Below are positions 49,808-63,000 of a stretch of DNA of 64,000 nt, piece by piece. The stretch is from Eutrigla gurnardus (taxonomy: Eukaryota; Chordata; Actinopteri; Perciformes; Triglidae): NCBI GenBank assembly GCA_963514095.1, contig OY741281.1, positions 12,702,882 through 12,766,881 of the forward strand, given 5' to 3'. The position numbers and the translations under genes are program-made. Below the pieces are notes generated by a model, which saw only the letters and a list, made by a program, of their open reading frames with translations, had not been told where the DNA came from and searched no databases. Each line of letters starts with the position of its first letter. Position 1 is the first letter of the stretch.

Positions 49808-52800
49808 ATGTTTCTGTCTTTGAATATGGTAACAACCGGCGTGTTACTGAGTTTCCTCCTCGTTCCAGGTGAGCCGTTTGTTCTTTGAAGATATTAAAAT
49901 CTTCAGGTTGAAATTGAAAAAGTAACTTTTCCTCATTCTGTCAATCATGAAACTAATTTAATAGTGTGTGGGCCTGTTCTAAGGACATTGTGAACTGTGA
50001 GAGCAGAGCATAGAGAGTTAACTTTCCCCAACTGTTTATGTCCTGACTGTAAAATGAAACAAGAGGGGAGAAAAGAGATCCAGAATGCTGCTAATGTTTT
50101 ATGTTTGTTTATCATGAACGTTCCTTTCAGGCAGATTTTTAATCATGAATGTGTTTCACAGGATCTTTGGCTGGTTGTGCTCTGGATGCAGATCTATTAA
50201 TTACAGCACCTCAGGAGATGGACGCACTGAGAGGATCATGTTTGCAGATCCCATGTTACTTTAGTGCAAAAAACGGTGAAGAATTCAGCAACAGAAAAAA
50301 AAACACCGGAGTGTGGCTCAAAACTTCCCCCTATTTTAAAAACCCCCCAGAAAATGTGATTTTCAACAGTAGCGTGGACGTTGGCGACAATCCAATAAGT
50401 ATCACTGGGAACCTGAATCAGAGAAACTGCACCACATTGTTTTCCAGTTTAATCAAGATTTACACAGACGTGTATTACTTCAGGGTGGAGCAGGAAGGGT
50501 TCACATCAACAGCTTCTTGTAATCCTGTTACTATAACAGTTCACGGTAAGGGAGTTTTGGTTATATTTGTAATGTTATTGTCTTTTGGCTTAAAGAGCAA
50601 ACACGGCTTGCTTTATCTAAATATACTGTAGGATGATCAACAGCATTAGTTGTGGCCAAATGTTACAGAAAGCAGCTTGTGATCAGTCAGGAAATATTAT
50701 ATATTGTATTTCTACACTACCATTTAAAAGCATGCATGTTAGTCTGACCCAATTTAGAATAGGGAAGTTGCATGGGGTGACATTCTTTCCTCCTTTCACA
50801 TTTATTAACGAAGGACAAAATCTACCTACATTCCCATGCATTTGGAACAGGTTTTAATGTCCCCTAATGAGGGTTTTTCGTGGATGAAAGCGACTGAATT
50901 TCCATTACAGTTTGACAATGAGGGGGTCAGATTTGTAGATGTTGATCACACACTTTTAATGGACTGTATTCTAAGTGTAAAATGTGTGATTTGAACCCAC
51001 AGATTCTCCTCCAGGGCCCACTATCGAGGTCCCAGATGATCTGATTGAGAACGAGTCTGTCACTATAACCTGCGCAGCATTCACTCCCTGTCCACGCTCC
51101 CCTCCCAAACTCACCTGGAGTCTCCAACATGACCCTCACAACATAATAGAGGAAAACGCAAAACTAACCTTAACCACTAAAATCCAGAAGACCCTCACTC
51201 TGTCAGACGAACATGATGGACTAAACATCACCTGTTCTGCCAGATATCCTGTGGGTGAAGGAGAAGAAAAGACAGCAGAGAAGAGAAAGACTCTCAGTGT
51301 TTCATGTAAGATAACCGGAGTTTGTTATTGGATCCTTCCGGCACATTATGATTCATTAGATAACAGCTGGTTTTCATGAATAAAGTTAATCTCACATTTT
51401 CCTCAGATGCTCCCAAGGACACCTTAGTGTCCATCAGTCCACCGGGATCGGTGTCATCAGGGAGCAGGGTGAACCTGACCTGCTCCAGCAGAGCCAAGCC
51501 TCCTGTCAGCCGCTTCACCTGGTTCAAGAACAGCAAAGACAGTACCCCGGTATCTGAAGGAGACTTTTACAGCATTAATGCTGATGATCGAGGAATTTAT
51601 TACTGTGAGGCAACAAATAAGCTTGGTACACAAATATCACCGGAGTTCCAACTGAAGAATGAAGGTAAACAGACCCAAACGTGACCACAGAATCCAGTTG
51701 TGAATTATAAGCATCATAATGTCAAGCTGAGTTTAATATGAAAGCTGGATGACCAGCTATGATTCTTATTAACTTGACTCAGTCACTCATGTTTTTGTTT
51801 CTGCAGGACTCTCTTCGTGGACAGTTGTAAGGATCACTGTGCTGATGATGATCATCTGTGCAGGTGTTGCCATTTGGTAAGTATCTCAAATCAATTTAAT
51901 ATCCAGATGTATTCACCTAAAATGAATAACAACTATTTGATACTGTTGATTAGTCTACTTTGACTGGATATCTTTAAGAAAGGACATTTCCGAGTCTGTT
52001 TTACATTCATATCTTGTTTTTAAACTGATAATTCAAAGTGGGGTTCCTCAGGGTTCAACATTTTGCAGCCTCTAGATCCAGACTGAGTGAATCCTTCAAG
52101 TATATTTATTGTCAATACTCAGAATTTTGGATTTGTTTTTATTCTATATAACAGCATCAAATGTGTGTAATACAATCAGGAATAGTATTGCTCAAACAAT
52201 GGGTGAAAGACTGAATGTGATCAAGGCTTCAAATCCCAAACTGTGTAATGGCTTGCTTTTACATGTTTATTCTTATTGTAATTGTTGTCTTTTTCTGTAT
52301 TTTATTGATGATTATGATGAGCATTATTATTAGCCAGAAAAAGCTAACAGCCCTCTTGTGTGTTACAGGTGGATAAAGTCAAAACACCGAGCTTCACAAC
52401 CAGACACAACATCCCAATGCAAACAAGTAGGACCACATTATAGAATTGTGTGTTATGAATATGTTTTAACTAGTCACATTATCATAAGATATAGACTGGA
52501 CTGAATAGTTCCTCATTACTAAAATAGATTAATCAGAAATAAGATGAAACATTTATACATATATATACATCCATCCATCCATCCATTATCTTCCGCTTAT
52601 CCGGGACCGGGTCGCGGGGGCAGCTGCCTGAGCAGGGACGCCCAGACTTCCCTCTCCCCAGACACTTCCCCCAGCTCCTCCGGGAGGACCCCAAGGCGTT
52701 CCCAGGCCAGCCGGGTGACATAGTCACTCCAGCGTGTCCTGGGTCTTCCTCGGGGTCTCCTCCCGGTGGGGCATGCCTGGAACACCTCCCGAGGGAGGCG

Positions 52801-53974
52801 TCCAGGGGGCATCCGATGCAGATGCCCGAGCCACCTCAACTGGCTCCTCTCGATGTGGAGGAGCAGCGGCTCTACTCCGAGCTCCCCCCGTGTGACGGAG
52901 CTCCTCACCCTATCTCTAAGTGAGCGCCCCGCCACCCTGCGGAGGAAGCTCATTTCGGCCGCTTGTATCCGGGATCTTATTCTTTCGGTCATGACCCAAA
53001 GTTCATGACCATAGGTGAGGGTAGGAACGTAGATTGACCGGTAAACCGAGAGCTTCGCCTTTCGGCTCAGCTCTCTCTTTACCACGACGGACCGATACAG
53101 CGACCGCATTACTGCAGCCGCTGCACCGATCCGCCTGTCAATCTCACGCTCCATCCTTCCCTCACTCGTGAACAAGACCCCAAGATACTTAAACTCCTCC
53201 ACTTGAGGCAGGAACTCCCCCCCGACCTGGAGGGAGCAAGCCACCTTTTCCCGGTATATATACATATATATACATATATATATATATATTTTTTTTTTCA
53301 GACTTATTTTTCAAATTGCATCAGTGTCCACTAAAAGCTGATTATCTGCTTATTATTGCTTTATTAAAGTTGTGGGAGCTGAGTGAGGGACTAAATGAGG
53401 GGAACTAAAGGAAGTAGATGAAGGTTCCTCATAACATTTCTTGTTATGCGGAAGTGCAATATCTCAAATACATATATGTATATATGTAATATATTTAGTG
53501 TTTGATATCCAGTATGTGTATGCACCGTCAGAATTGTTACTTAATTTCATTGTTGTCCTGGTCTTCCTGTCCTCGTCTGCCCACCTGCTTGTTGTCTGTT
53601 TATTTTCTTGTGTATTTTGTCCCGGTCTGTGCCAAGTTGCCTGTTTTTTCAGTGTCTATTGTCCTTCCTAGTGTTTAAGTTTTAGTTATTAAAGCTTGCA
53701 TTTTGTTTGAGTTTAGCTGCCTGTCTCCTTTTCTGCATTTGGGTCCACTTTTTGTATTCTGCCATCTTGACAGTCAAATAAAATAAAATAATTTGATTTG
53801 GTTCGTTTTTCACAGAGTTTAAACGTTGAGGAGCCAGCTGAAGAGCCAGCCAGAGCAACAGAAACAGGAGACATCCATTATGAAGAGATTCCCTTCTCCA
53901 GGTGTAGCCCTGGACCGTCCTCAGTGCAGGACAATGGACTAGTGGCGGCCCAGAGGATCTCTATGCTGAGGTGA
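49808..53974 (+). CDS. Siglec-like Ig receptor D, TM Arg and short tail
   Basis: A 430-residue receptor from exons 49808-49868, 50162-50545, 51003-51305, 51407-51664, 51807-51876, 52369-52426 and 53816-53974, all in phase. The first half of the V-set is nearly identical to A (CALDADLLI, PCYF, WLKTSPYFKNPP). The second half follows E (LIKIYTD, ASCNP). The F-strand YYFRVE Arg and the Siglec Cys pattern are present. The TM SSWTVVRITVLMM carries the same Arg as C. The tail has the same 52-bp deletion as C, leaving one ITIM (IHYEEI) and the end ...QRISMLR. It also lacks one codon (PAEEPA instead of PAVQEPA). Intron 6 contains a Rex3 fragment. The full upstream block with the PU.1-like site is present. 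Confidence 0.84.
52571..53255 (-). mobile_element. Rex3 (RTE-type) retrotransposon 3' end
   Basis: GC-rich insert in intron 6 of gene D with an open minus-strand frame (222 residues) ending ...LLRQLPPRPGPG and containing EEFKYLGVLFTSEGRMEREI, SLYRSVVVKRELSRKAKLSV and RSQLRWLGHLHRMPPGRLP, the C-terminal part of the fish Rex3 reverse transcriptase. The 3' end carries the typical GGAT/GATG repeats. It is 5'-truncated and flanked on both sides by TATATATACAT-like sequence. Confidence 0.9.
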
Positions 53975-54934
53975 AAAAAAATTAGCTTAACGACATGAAT
54001 GTTATTAAAGAAATATTCTATTATTATTACATGGAAATATTTCTTTCACAACCTGCAGTTCTGAATTAATATATAATTTAACTTGGGACGTTTTGAATGT
54101 ATTTTTTATACTTTTATACTGGACTTTTATATTTCCATGGACTTTATATGATTAAAAAAAGTTCTCAACCAGTTAATATCTAATTACAGTGGAAAGCATA
54201 TGTTCCCCCACAGAGCATTTTATATTTGGGTTACATACACTGTCAACTAAATAGAAATACCCTGAATATAAGTTATTGTTTGCACTCACGGCAACTCGCA
54301 TAACAAGATCAAAACCTGTTTTTGAAATAAAGAAATGTTAATCAGCAGTGTGATGAGATCGCCTCTAGAGGACATCAAATTCACTACAGGACAACTCAAA
54401 AGTAATCATCATGGCCACTAGGCTGCTTTCCCACTGTGTTTTTATGTTTGTACTTCTCTAAATGTGACGAGAGACTTTAGTTTTATCCGTTTCTTAAGAA
54501 CCAATCTGCAGAAGAGAAGTGGTGGAGGGTGAAGTATGTACAAACCACCAAGTTAATGCTGAGAGCTTTGAAGTTCACACGGGAAGTTGGTTTGTCGCCT
54601 TGCAGTGTTCTCAATAGGGCATACAACTTTCTGCAATAAGATATAATTATTGGTTAATACAATTTTAATTTCAAGGTACAAGTGATGTGTATCCTATGTT
54701 TGTTTGGAAATGACATTTTTTACATTATTGTGAATCTTCCAATTTGTAGGATTGGAAATTGTCACCTGGACATCAGTTTATATTTGAAGGCAACATTTGA
54801 AGGTTTGGGATGTTTTAGGATTTCCCATTAAGCAGAAGGTAACTACAATCTAAAATGTAATTATACTTACTTAAATCACATTAGTGTACTTTACTGGAAT
54901 TTGGAAATTGTCACCTGGACGTCAGTTTATATTT
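53975..54934. other. D 3' flank, duplication junction and repeated flank
   Basis: D's 3' flank ends at the second unit junction near 54,115. The following flank passes through an uninterrupted LINE target region (about 54,787) on to about 54,895, then steps back and repeats the target region, this time with the LINE. Confidence 0.75.
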
Positions 54935-54947
54935 GAAGCCAACATTT

Positions 54948-57477
54948 TTTTTTTTTTTTTTTTAACAATGTTTTTATTTTATTTTGCATCATTCATTACA
55001 CTGCAGGTAAGGTACAAGTGCGCATAGTTCTCCAATGAATGACACTGTAATATCCCCCTCCCCCACACACACACACACACACACACATACACACACTCGT
55101 TCTCTCTCTTATACTCATAGCTTAAGATTTATAAAAAATGATATTACAAAGTAGATACAAAATACAAATCGATGGTACCTTAGCAAAAATAAAATAGAAT
55201 AGAAAGATACAAATAAGAATAAATACAGATAACAACAAAATAACAAAATTAACCTGAATTCTCCAACTGTAGAAGCTCTGCTATATCTTCCTTTTTTATA
55301 AAGTCGCTGAATGGTTTCCAAATTCCTTCAAACACACCCAATCTATTTTTTAAAATATATGTTATTCTTTCCATTGACATACACTGTGCCATACATTTGA
55401 TCCAAGATCCTACTGTAGGCACCACAGTTTTCTTCCAATTCAGAGCTATCAGACGCTTTGCCTGTAGAACAGCAAAATTAATAAATGTGTATTCTCTAGC
55501 TCTCAGGTTGAGGTTTTCTGGGTACAAATGTAACAGAATCATAATAGGATCAAGTGAAACATTAACCGACAGAATAGCCATAATTTTATCCATCACCTCC
55601 CTCCAGAATTTCTTAATCTTGTCACATTCCCAGATACAGTGTATAAATGTTCCTTTAACCTCATTGCATTTAAAACATGTAGTATATCATTGTTGTATCT
55701 ATGAAGCTTGACAGGGGTTATGTAGGTCAGCATTAACCAATTGTATTGGAGTAGTTTTAAATTAGTGTTGGCTGTTTGTGCTTGTGCGTCCTTACAGGCT
55801 TTGATCCAATCGTTGTTTGAAATGTCCACTTTTAGATCTGCCCTCCATGTATCCAGTTTGGGTGCTGATGATTCATTAGAACCAGATGTTAGCCAGTTGT
55901 ATATTAATGAAATCCAACCTCTGTTAATACAATTGTTAGTAATAATTTCCTCTAAAGATGAAAGTGCAGGAATTGCTAATGACTTGTTTTGCATAGCCGA
56001 AATAAAGCTTCGCAACTGCAAATATTTGAAGAAATGTTTTTTTGGGATATTATATATATAAGAAATTTCCTCAAAAGACAATAAAACATCTTCCTTATAC
56101 AGATCAGAAATTTTACTTAATCCTATTTTTGCCCATAATTTGAACCCAGCATCCAGCTTACCTGGTTTAAATGAGACATTACCCCAGATTGGGCTAAATT
56201 GTGACAGGGAGTTTAATATTTTCATGTGTTTCTTTACCTCGCACCACACATTAACCATATTCAATATTATAGGATGAACTGTATTCTCTCTCAGGTATTT
56301 TAATTCAGCCGAGTACAAATATAAATTAAGTGGTAACTGAACATATTGTGCTTCTATGTCCATCCTTGTTTACATCAGAAAAATAGAATCTCAAAGTGGT
56401 CAGCTGTGCTGCGAGGTAGTACCAATAGAGGTTTGGACATTTCAACCCCCCTGCGTCAAACGGAAGATACAACAGAGATAGGAGAACTCTGGGACCTTTC
56501 TTATTCCATGTAAATTTTCTGATGAGTGGTGTTATTTTCTCAAACATTCCGTCAGGTGGCGCCAAAGGAATATTTTGGAATAAATATAAAAATGTTGGTA
56601 ATATGTTCATCTTTAAAATATTTATTTTGCCTATCAGAGAGATAGGCAATGACATCCATCTTTCTAAAGATTTATATACTGAGTCTAATACAGGTTCATA
56701 GTTTATTGGTGATATATTTTGTAACTGAGGTACTAATTTAATGCCCAAATTGGTAAAACCAGTTGAAAGTTTAAAAGAAGATATATGCTGATCAGGATTT
56801 TGTCCCTCATTTTCATTAAGCAACATAAGTGAAGATTTTGAAGCGTTCAGCTTGTATCCAGAGATATCACCGAACAGGCTTAATAGATCTAACAGTGCAG
56901 GTATGGAGGTGTCTAATTGTTTTAAAAATAAAATTACATCGTCAGCGAACAGTGCTATTTTGTGATCTTTGTTGCCAATTGTAATTCCTTGTATTTGCCT
57001 GTTAGTTCTAATTGCTATTGCTAATGGTTCTATAGCTATTATGAATAAAAGTGGGGAAAGAGGCGACCCCTGTGGACAACCTCTTGTAATATTGAAAGGT
57101 TTAGATGTCACAGCGTTTGTTAGTACCTCAGCTACAGGGTTAAGATGTAATAGTTTAATCCAACTACAGAATGAGTTTCCAAATCCAAATCGGGTGATGA
57201 CATCGAAGAGATAACGCCATTCAACTCTGTCAAAGGCTTTTGCAGCACCAAGTGACAGAAAAGCCGTATCCCTTTCTCCCTTCTGGTTGTAGAGAATGTT
57301 AAGAGCACGCCTTACATTATGAAATCCTTGTCTTCCCTTTATAAAACCATTTTGATCGTCCCCCACAATGCTTGAAAGTACTCCCTCCAACCTCTTTGCC
57401 AAAACTTTGCTGAGGATTTTTGTGTCTGTGTTTATTAAACTTATAGGATGCATATTTTCACATTTAGTGTTAGTTTT
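54948..57477 (-). mobile_element. L1-clade LINE, 5'-truncated, copy 2
   Basis: Duplicate of the LINE at 44774-47307, with target repeats 54935-54947 and 57478-57490. The RT frame is open for 375 residues and keeps an intact ALFADDVILFL catalytic box and RGCPQGSPLSPLLF. An ~8-bp deletion near 56,365 and a small deletion near 55,680 break the frame. Lesions differ from copy 1, so each decayed further after duplication. Confidence 0.88.
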
Positions 57478-58799
57478 GAAGGCAACATTTGAAGGTTTGG
57501 GATGTTTTAGGATTTCCCATTAAGCAGAAGGTAACTACAATCTAAAATGTAATTATACTTACTTAAATCACATTAGTGTACTTTACTAATTTCTCACTAT
57601 CCTGTTGATTTAACTCATGAAATGTGAGTAAGTACTAATTTTTCCTTAAAGAGCTGTAATACTAGATTCATCTGAGTAAACGGGACAAATCAGAAGATTT
57701 TGGGTCTCTTGGTAAGTTATTCAACTTCACTAAGTATTTCCATTTGTCAGCCATTTCTTTACTCACAACTGAGTTCTGGTGCCACATGCATTCTGTACTT
57801 TTTGTAATTTTGTCATTCTACTTAAAATGAGCATTTTCAAATAAGGTCAATGAATTTGTGCAGAGCATGCAGGGCAGAATGACCTCAGCTAACAGCTAAA
57901 CAGTTCAGAGGAACACACATGTGAGTCAGGTTGTTCCTCAGAACATTCCTCATTCTGTGTATCACTGATGCAGTGGACATGTAAGTTTTGTACATGTGAA
58001 AAGAGAAGGCAAATACTTTGTAGACGGAAACATGGTGGTTACACAAGAACATCACCATTACCAAATGTTTATGAAGTCATGAGCACACTCCCAGATCCAT
58101 GATCATTGTGATGCCACAAAAAATGTGTTCAAGTGTCAACTTTGTGATTTCAAAGAGCCATGTGCAGAAAAAAAATGTTTGTGGAGTTTAGTAAATAAAA
58201 GCTTGATTGAGTATTTGACATTAGCAGTCTTGTGAAAATAGAGCAGGCGCCTTTGGAGAAGTCAAGATGATTGCAAACAACCTCTTTGTATATATATCCA
58301 AATGTGTGTTTCAAAATGTTCTAAATGTTTTTATTGTAAAATTGTATTTGTTTCCACGATGTGGCCATGGTTGAGGACACAATTGTTCAAATGGAAAAAA
58401 TATCCCATGAACGAATAAGTTCAAACCAACAGTCCCGTGAATTCACAGGCAGAATCATTTTTTAAAAGTCCAAAAACAGGCAAAAAGTGAACTAAAACTG
58501 AACAAGTGGAGGAAGTGAAGCTGGAGGCCATGAACAGAGGGAGTAAATGAAACATAATAAAAAGGAAGAGAATGTTCAGAGTCATCATACAGTATGTGTA
58601 TTCATTAAAAAGTCAGCATTAGGTGACCCACCAAAGTCATGATCTGGTCACCATTTACACTAATCACCACTTATCTTTCTATGCAGATGACTTTCTTCTT
58701 TATGTTGGGGACATTTCCACTGAGCTCTCCTTTTTCCTAGGGATGTTTTTCTAAACTCCAATATCCCACAAAAAAGCTGTTTGGTTAAGTTTGGTTCCA
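57478..58799. other. Upstream flank of gene E, non-coding
   Basis: Same non-coding flank as 47,308-48,599, including both extra blocks. It carries the stretch AATGTGTTCAAGTGTCAACTTTGTGATTTC near 58,121, which unit D lacks and unit 1 has. Confidence 0.5.
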
Positions 58800-59545
58800 T
58801 CATCGCTCATCTAATGCTGGTTTGGCAATCCATAGGAAAAATGATAGTCATTCATAAATATCATTTGCATGTCTACCTCCATCACACTGGGTGGTAAGCC
58901 TGTTTCTGGTCAGAACAAGGTATTCACATGGTATCTGACATTATACAAGGTAATAGACTCCGAGCTTTCCAGGACTTAAAGGGTAATTACTATCTTTCTG
59001 GCACTTCCTTTTTATTTTAACTTAGAGCGCCTCTCGATGTCTATGGAGATCCCTGGGGCTCTAACATGGATTCACCCAATACACAGACTTTATACCTCAG
59101 GCACTCACAGAATAGTCTTCCATCCAAACTGTATTCTCTAATTACTCAGTCCACAGCACAACAATTGAGAGTTTCTAGAAGTTGGGAAAGGATTTAGGTC
59201 TTCCCAATATCAACTGGTTTAGGTTATGGTCCGACATTCAACTTGCTTCTAGAAACCCTGATCATCAAATGATGCACTATCATTTTGTTTCACCCCACAG
59301 AAGCTCGCCAAGTTTTCACCAAGTCACTGGTAGCTTTCTGCGTCTAGTATGCTATCTGGTCCTGTGTATGCTATCCTGTGTAAATGTGTTTTTATTTTAT
59401 TTTGGTTATTATTATGTTGTTATCAACTTTCATGTATAAGCATTCTCTTTCTGTGTTGTTTGTTCTTTGTCTTCTACACTCCAACTGGTCTGTATATTCT
59501 ATTTTGTTTGTTTAAAATTACAATAAAACTTGGATCACAAAAAGA
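58800..59545 (+). mobile_element. 3' end of an old L1-clade LINE, unit E copy
   Basis: Third copy of the remnant at 29,560 and 48,600, with the same 3' end CAATAAAACTTGGATCAC. It is part of the tandem duplication and not a separate insertion. Confidence 0.7.
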
Positions 59546-60029
59546 AAAATCAAAATGAAAGACTTTTTCTTTAACATTTGATCTCTTGAGGTGACGCTAT
59601 GAGTTGTGTCATTTGAAACAACGATTCCAAGGTGTTGTAATATCTGACTTCCTTTCTCAGGGCCATGTGATGTGGTGCAGCTTTGTCACCAAGCAATGAG
59701 CTTCTTTGCTTAAACAGTCCTCTTTCTATGCCTGCTTGGATTGGTGGTTAGTTGCAGTCCTGCTAAACAGAAATAACACAACACAATTTTTTTTCTAGCT
59801 GCTGACTCGTTTGGTAAGGAAATATTTTACCAATTTTACTGTTGCGTTTTTGAAGCAGTGTGTAAAAAACATTGACCTCAAGGTGATTGTGGTTGTGCTT
59901 GTACAAGTGGATTTGAAGTGAGGAAGTTGCTTTAATAGATAGTGGATGTTTTGTAAAAACGCAATAAGTGATATATGATTAATTTAACTGAAAAGTAACT
60001 GTGATATTGTGTTTGCAAATCCAGGGATT

Positions 60030-63000
60030 ATGTTTCTGTCTTTGAATATGGTAACAACCGGCGTGTTACTGAGTTTCCTCCTCGTTCCAGGTGAGCCGTT
60101 TGTTCTTTGAATATATTAAAATCCTCAGGTTGAAATTGAAAAAATAACTTTTCCTCATTCTGTCAATCATGAAACTAATGTAATAGTGTGTGGGCCTGTT
60201 CTAAGGACATTGTGAACTGTGAGAGCAGAGCAGATAGAGTTAACTTTCCCCAACTGTTTATGTCCTGACTGTAAAATGAAACAAGAGGGGAGAAAAGAGA
60301 TCCAGAATGCTGCTTATGTTTTATGTTTGTTTATCATGAACGTTCCTTTCAGGCAGATTTTTAATCATGAATGTGTTTCACAGGATCTTTGGCTGGTTGT
60401 CCTGAGGCAGCTCTATTCATTACAGCACCTAAGAAGATGGACGCACTGAGAGGATCATGTTTGCAGATCCCATGTAACTTTAGTGCAAAAAACGGTGAAG
60501 AATTCAGCAGGAGAAAAAAAAAACTCCGGAGTGTGGATCAAAACTGAATCCCAATTTGGAAAAAAACCAGAAAATGTGATTTTCAACAGTAGCGTGGACG
60601 TTGGCCACAATGGAATAAGTATCACTGGGAACCTGAGTCAGAGAAACTGCACCACATTGTTTTCCAGTTTAATCAAGATTTACACCGACAAGTATTACTT
60701 CAGGGTGGAGAACGAAGGGTTCACGTCAACAGCTTCTTGTAATCCTGTTACTATAAAAGTTCACGGTAAGGGAGTTTTGGTTATATTTGTAATGTTATTG
60801 TCTTTTGGCTTAAAGAGCAAACACGGCTTGCTTTATCTAAATATACTGTTGGATGATCAACAGCATTAGTTGGGGCCAAATGTTACAGAAAGCAGCTTGT
60901 GATCAGTCAGGAAATATTATATATTGTATTTTTACACTACCATTTAAAAGCATGCATGTTAGTCTGACCCAATTTAGAATAGGGAAGTTGCATGGGGAGA
61001 CATTCTTTCCTCCTTTCACATTTATTAACGAAGGACAAAATCTACCTACATTCCCATGCATTTGGAACAGGTTTTAATGTCCCCTAATGAGGGTTTTTTG
61101 TGGATGAAAGTGACTGAATTTCCATTACAGTTTGGCAATGAGGGGGTCAGATTTGTAGATGTTGATCACACACTTTTAATGGACTGTATTCTAAGTGTAA
61201 AATGTGTGATTTGAACCCACAGATTCTCCTCCAGGGCCCACTATTGAGGTCCCAGGTGATCTGATTGAGAACGAGTCTGTCACTATAACCTGCTCAGCAT
61301 TCACTCCCTGTCCACGCTCCCCTCCCAAACTCACCTGGAGTCTCCAACGTGACCCTCACAACATAATAGAGGAAAACGCAAAACTAACCTTAACCACTAA
61401 AATCCAGAAGACCCTCACTCTGTCAGACAAACATGATGGACTAAACATCACCTGTTCTGCCAGATATCCTGTGGATGAAGGAGAAGACAAGACAGCAGAG
61501 AAGAGAAAGACTCTCAGTGTTTCATGTAAGATAACCGGAGTTTGTTATTGGATCCTTCTGACACATTATGATTCATGAGATACCAGCTGGTTTTCATGAA
61601 TAAAGTTAATCTCACATTTTCCTCAGATGCTCCCAAGGACACCTTAGTGTCCATCAGTCCACCAGGATCGGTGTCATCAGGGAGCAGGGTGAACCTGACC
61701 TGCTCCAGCAGAGCCAAGCCTCCTGTCAGCCGCTTCACCTGGTTCAAGAACAGCAAAGACAGTACCCCGGTATCTAAAGGAGACTTTTACAGCATTAATG
61801 CTGATGATCGAGGAATTTATTACTGTAAGGCAACAAATAAGCTTGGTACACAAATATCACCGGAGTTCCAACTGAAGAATGAAGGTAAACAGAACCAAAC
61901 GTGACCACAGAATCCAGTTGTGAATTATAAGCAGTTATCATAATGTCAGTTTAATATGAAAGCTGGATGACCAGCTATGCTTCTTATTAACTTGACTCAG
62001 TCACTCATGTTGTTGTTTCTGCAGGACTCTCTTCAGCATGGTGGATAGTTGTTGTAGTGATCATTGTGCTCATCTGTGCAGGTGTTGCCATTTGGTAAGT
62101 ATCTCAAATCAACTTAATATCCAGATGTATCCACCTAAAATGAATAAGAACTATTTGATACTGTTGATTAGTCTACTTTGACTGGATATCTTCAAGAAAG
62201 GACTTTTCAGAGTCTGTTTTACATTCATATCTTGTTTTTAAACTGATAATTCAAAGTGGGGTTCCTCAGGGTTCAACATTTTGCAGCCTCTAGATCCAGA
62301 CTGAGTGAATCCTTCAAGTAGTAGTACATCAAATGTGTGTAATACAATCAGGAATAGTATTGCTCAAACAATGGGTAAAGTACTGAACGTGATCAAGCCG
62401 TCAAATCCCAAGCTGTGAAATGGCTTGCTTTTACATGTTTATTCTTATTGTATCATTCAGTGTTGTCTTTTTCTGTATTTTATTGATGATTATGATGAGC
62501 ATTATTATTACCCAGAAAAAACTAACAGCCCTCTTGTGTCTTACAGGTGGATAAAGTCAAAACACCGAGCTTCACAACCAGACACAACATCCCAACGGAA
62601 ACAGGTTGGACCACATTATAGAATTGTGTGTTATGAATATGTTTTAACTAGTCACAGTATCATAAGATATAGACTGGACTGAATAGTTCTGAATAGTTCT
62701 GATTTGGAAATCTGTAGTTCACATGAGAGAATCTGTGCTTAAAGTTAAAAAAAAAAGCTGCTATTTAACAATAATATTTGAATTTAAATACTTCCTTTGT
62801 GTTGATTCTACATAAATTCCATCATTTTACATTTAAGTAACTATTATAAGATACTTTATTCTTAAGAAGAAAGAAAGCGATTAATTGTGATTAATTGCGA
62901 TTAATTACGGCAAATTGTGCGATTAATTAGTTAATTTTTTTCAATTGACAGCACTAATATATAAATTTTTTCCAACTTTTGTTTTTCATCGCTGTGTCCA

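Larger units (their letters stand above)
43860..54114 (+). repeat. Tandem unit D of the Siglec array
   Basis: A unit of about 10.26 kb running from the start sequence near 43,860 to its recurrence near 54,115. It contains the L1-clade LINE, a LINE remnant, gene D and the short-tail 3' flank. Unit E repeats it with few differences. Confidence 0.9.
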
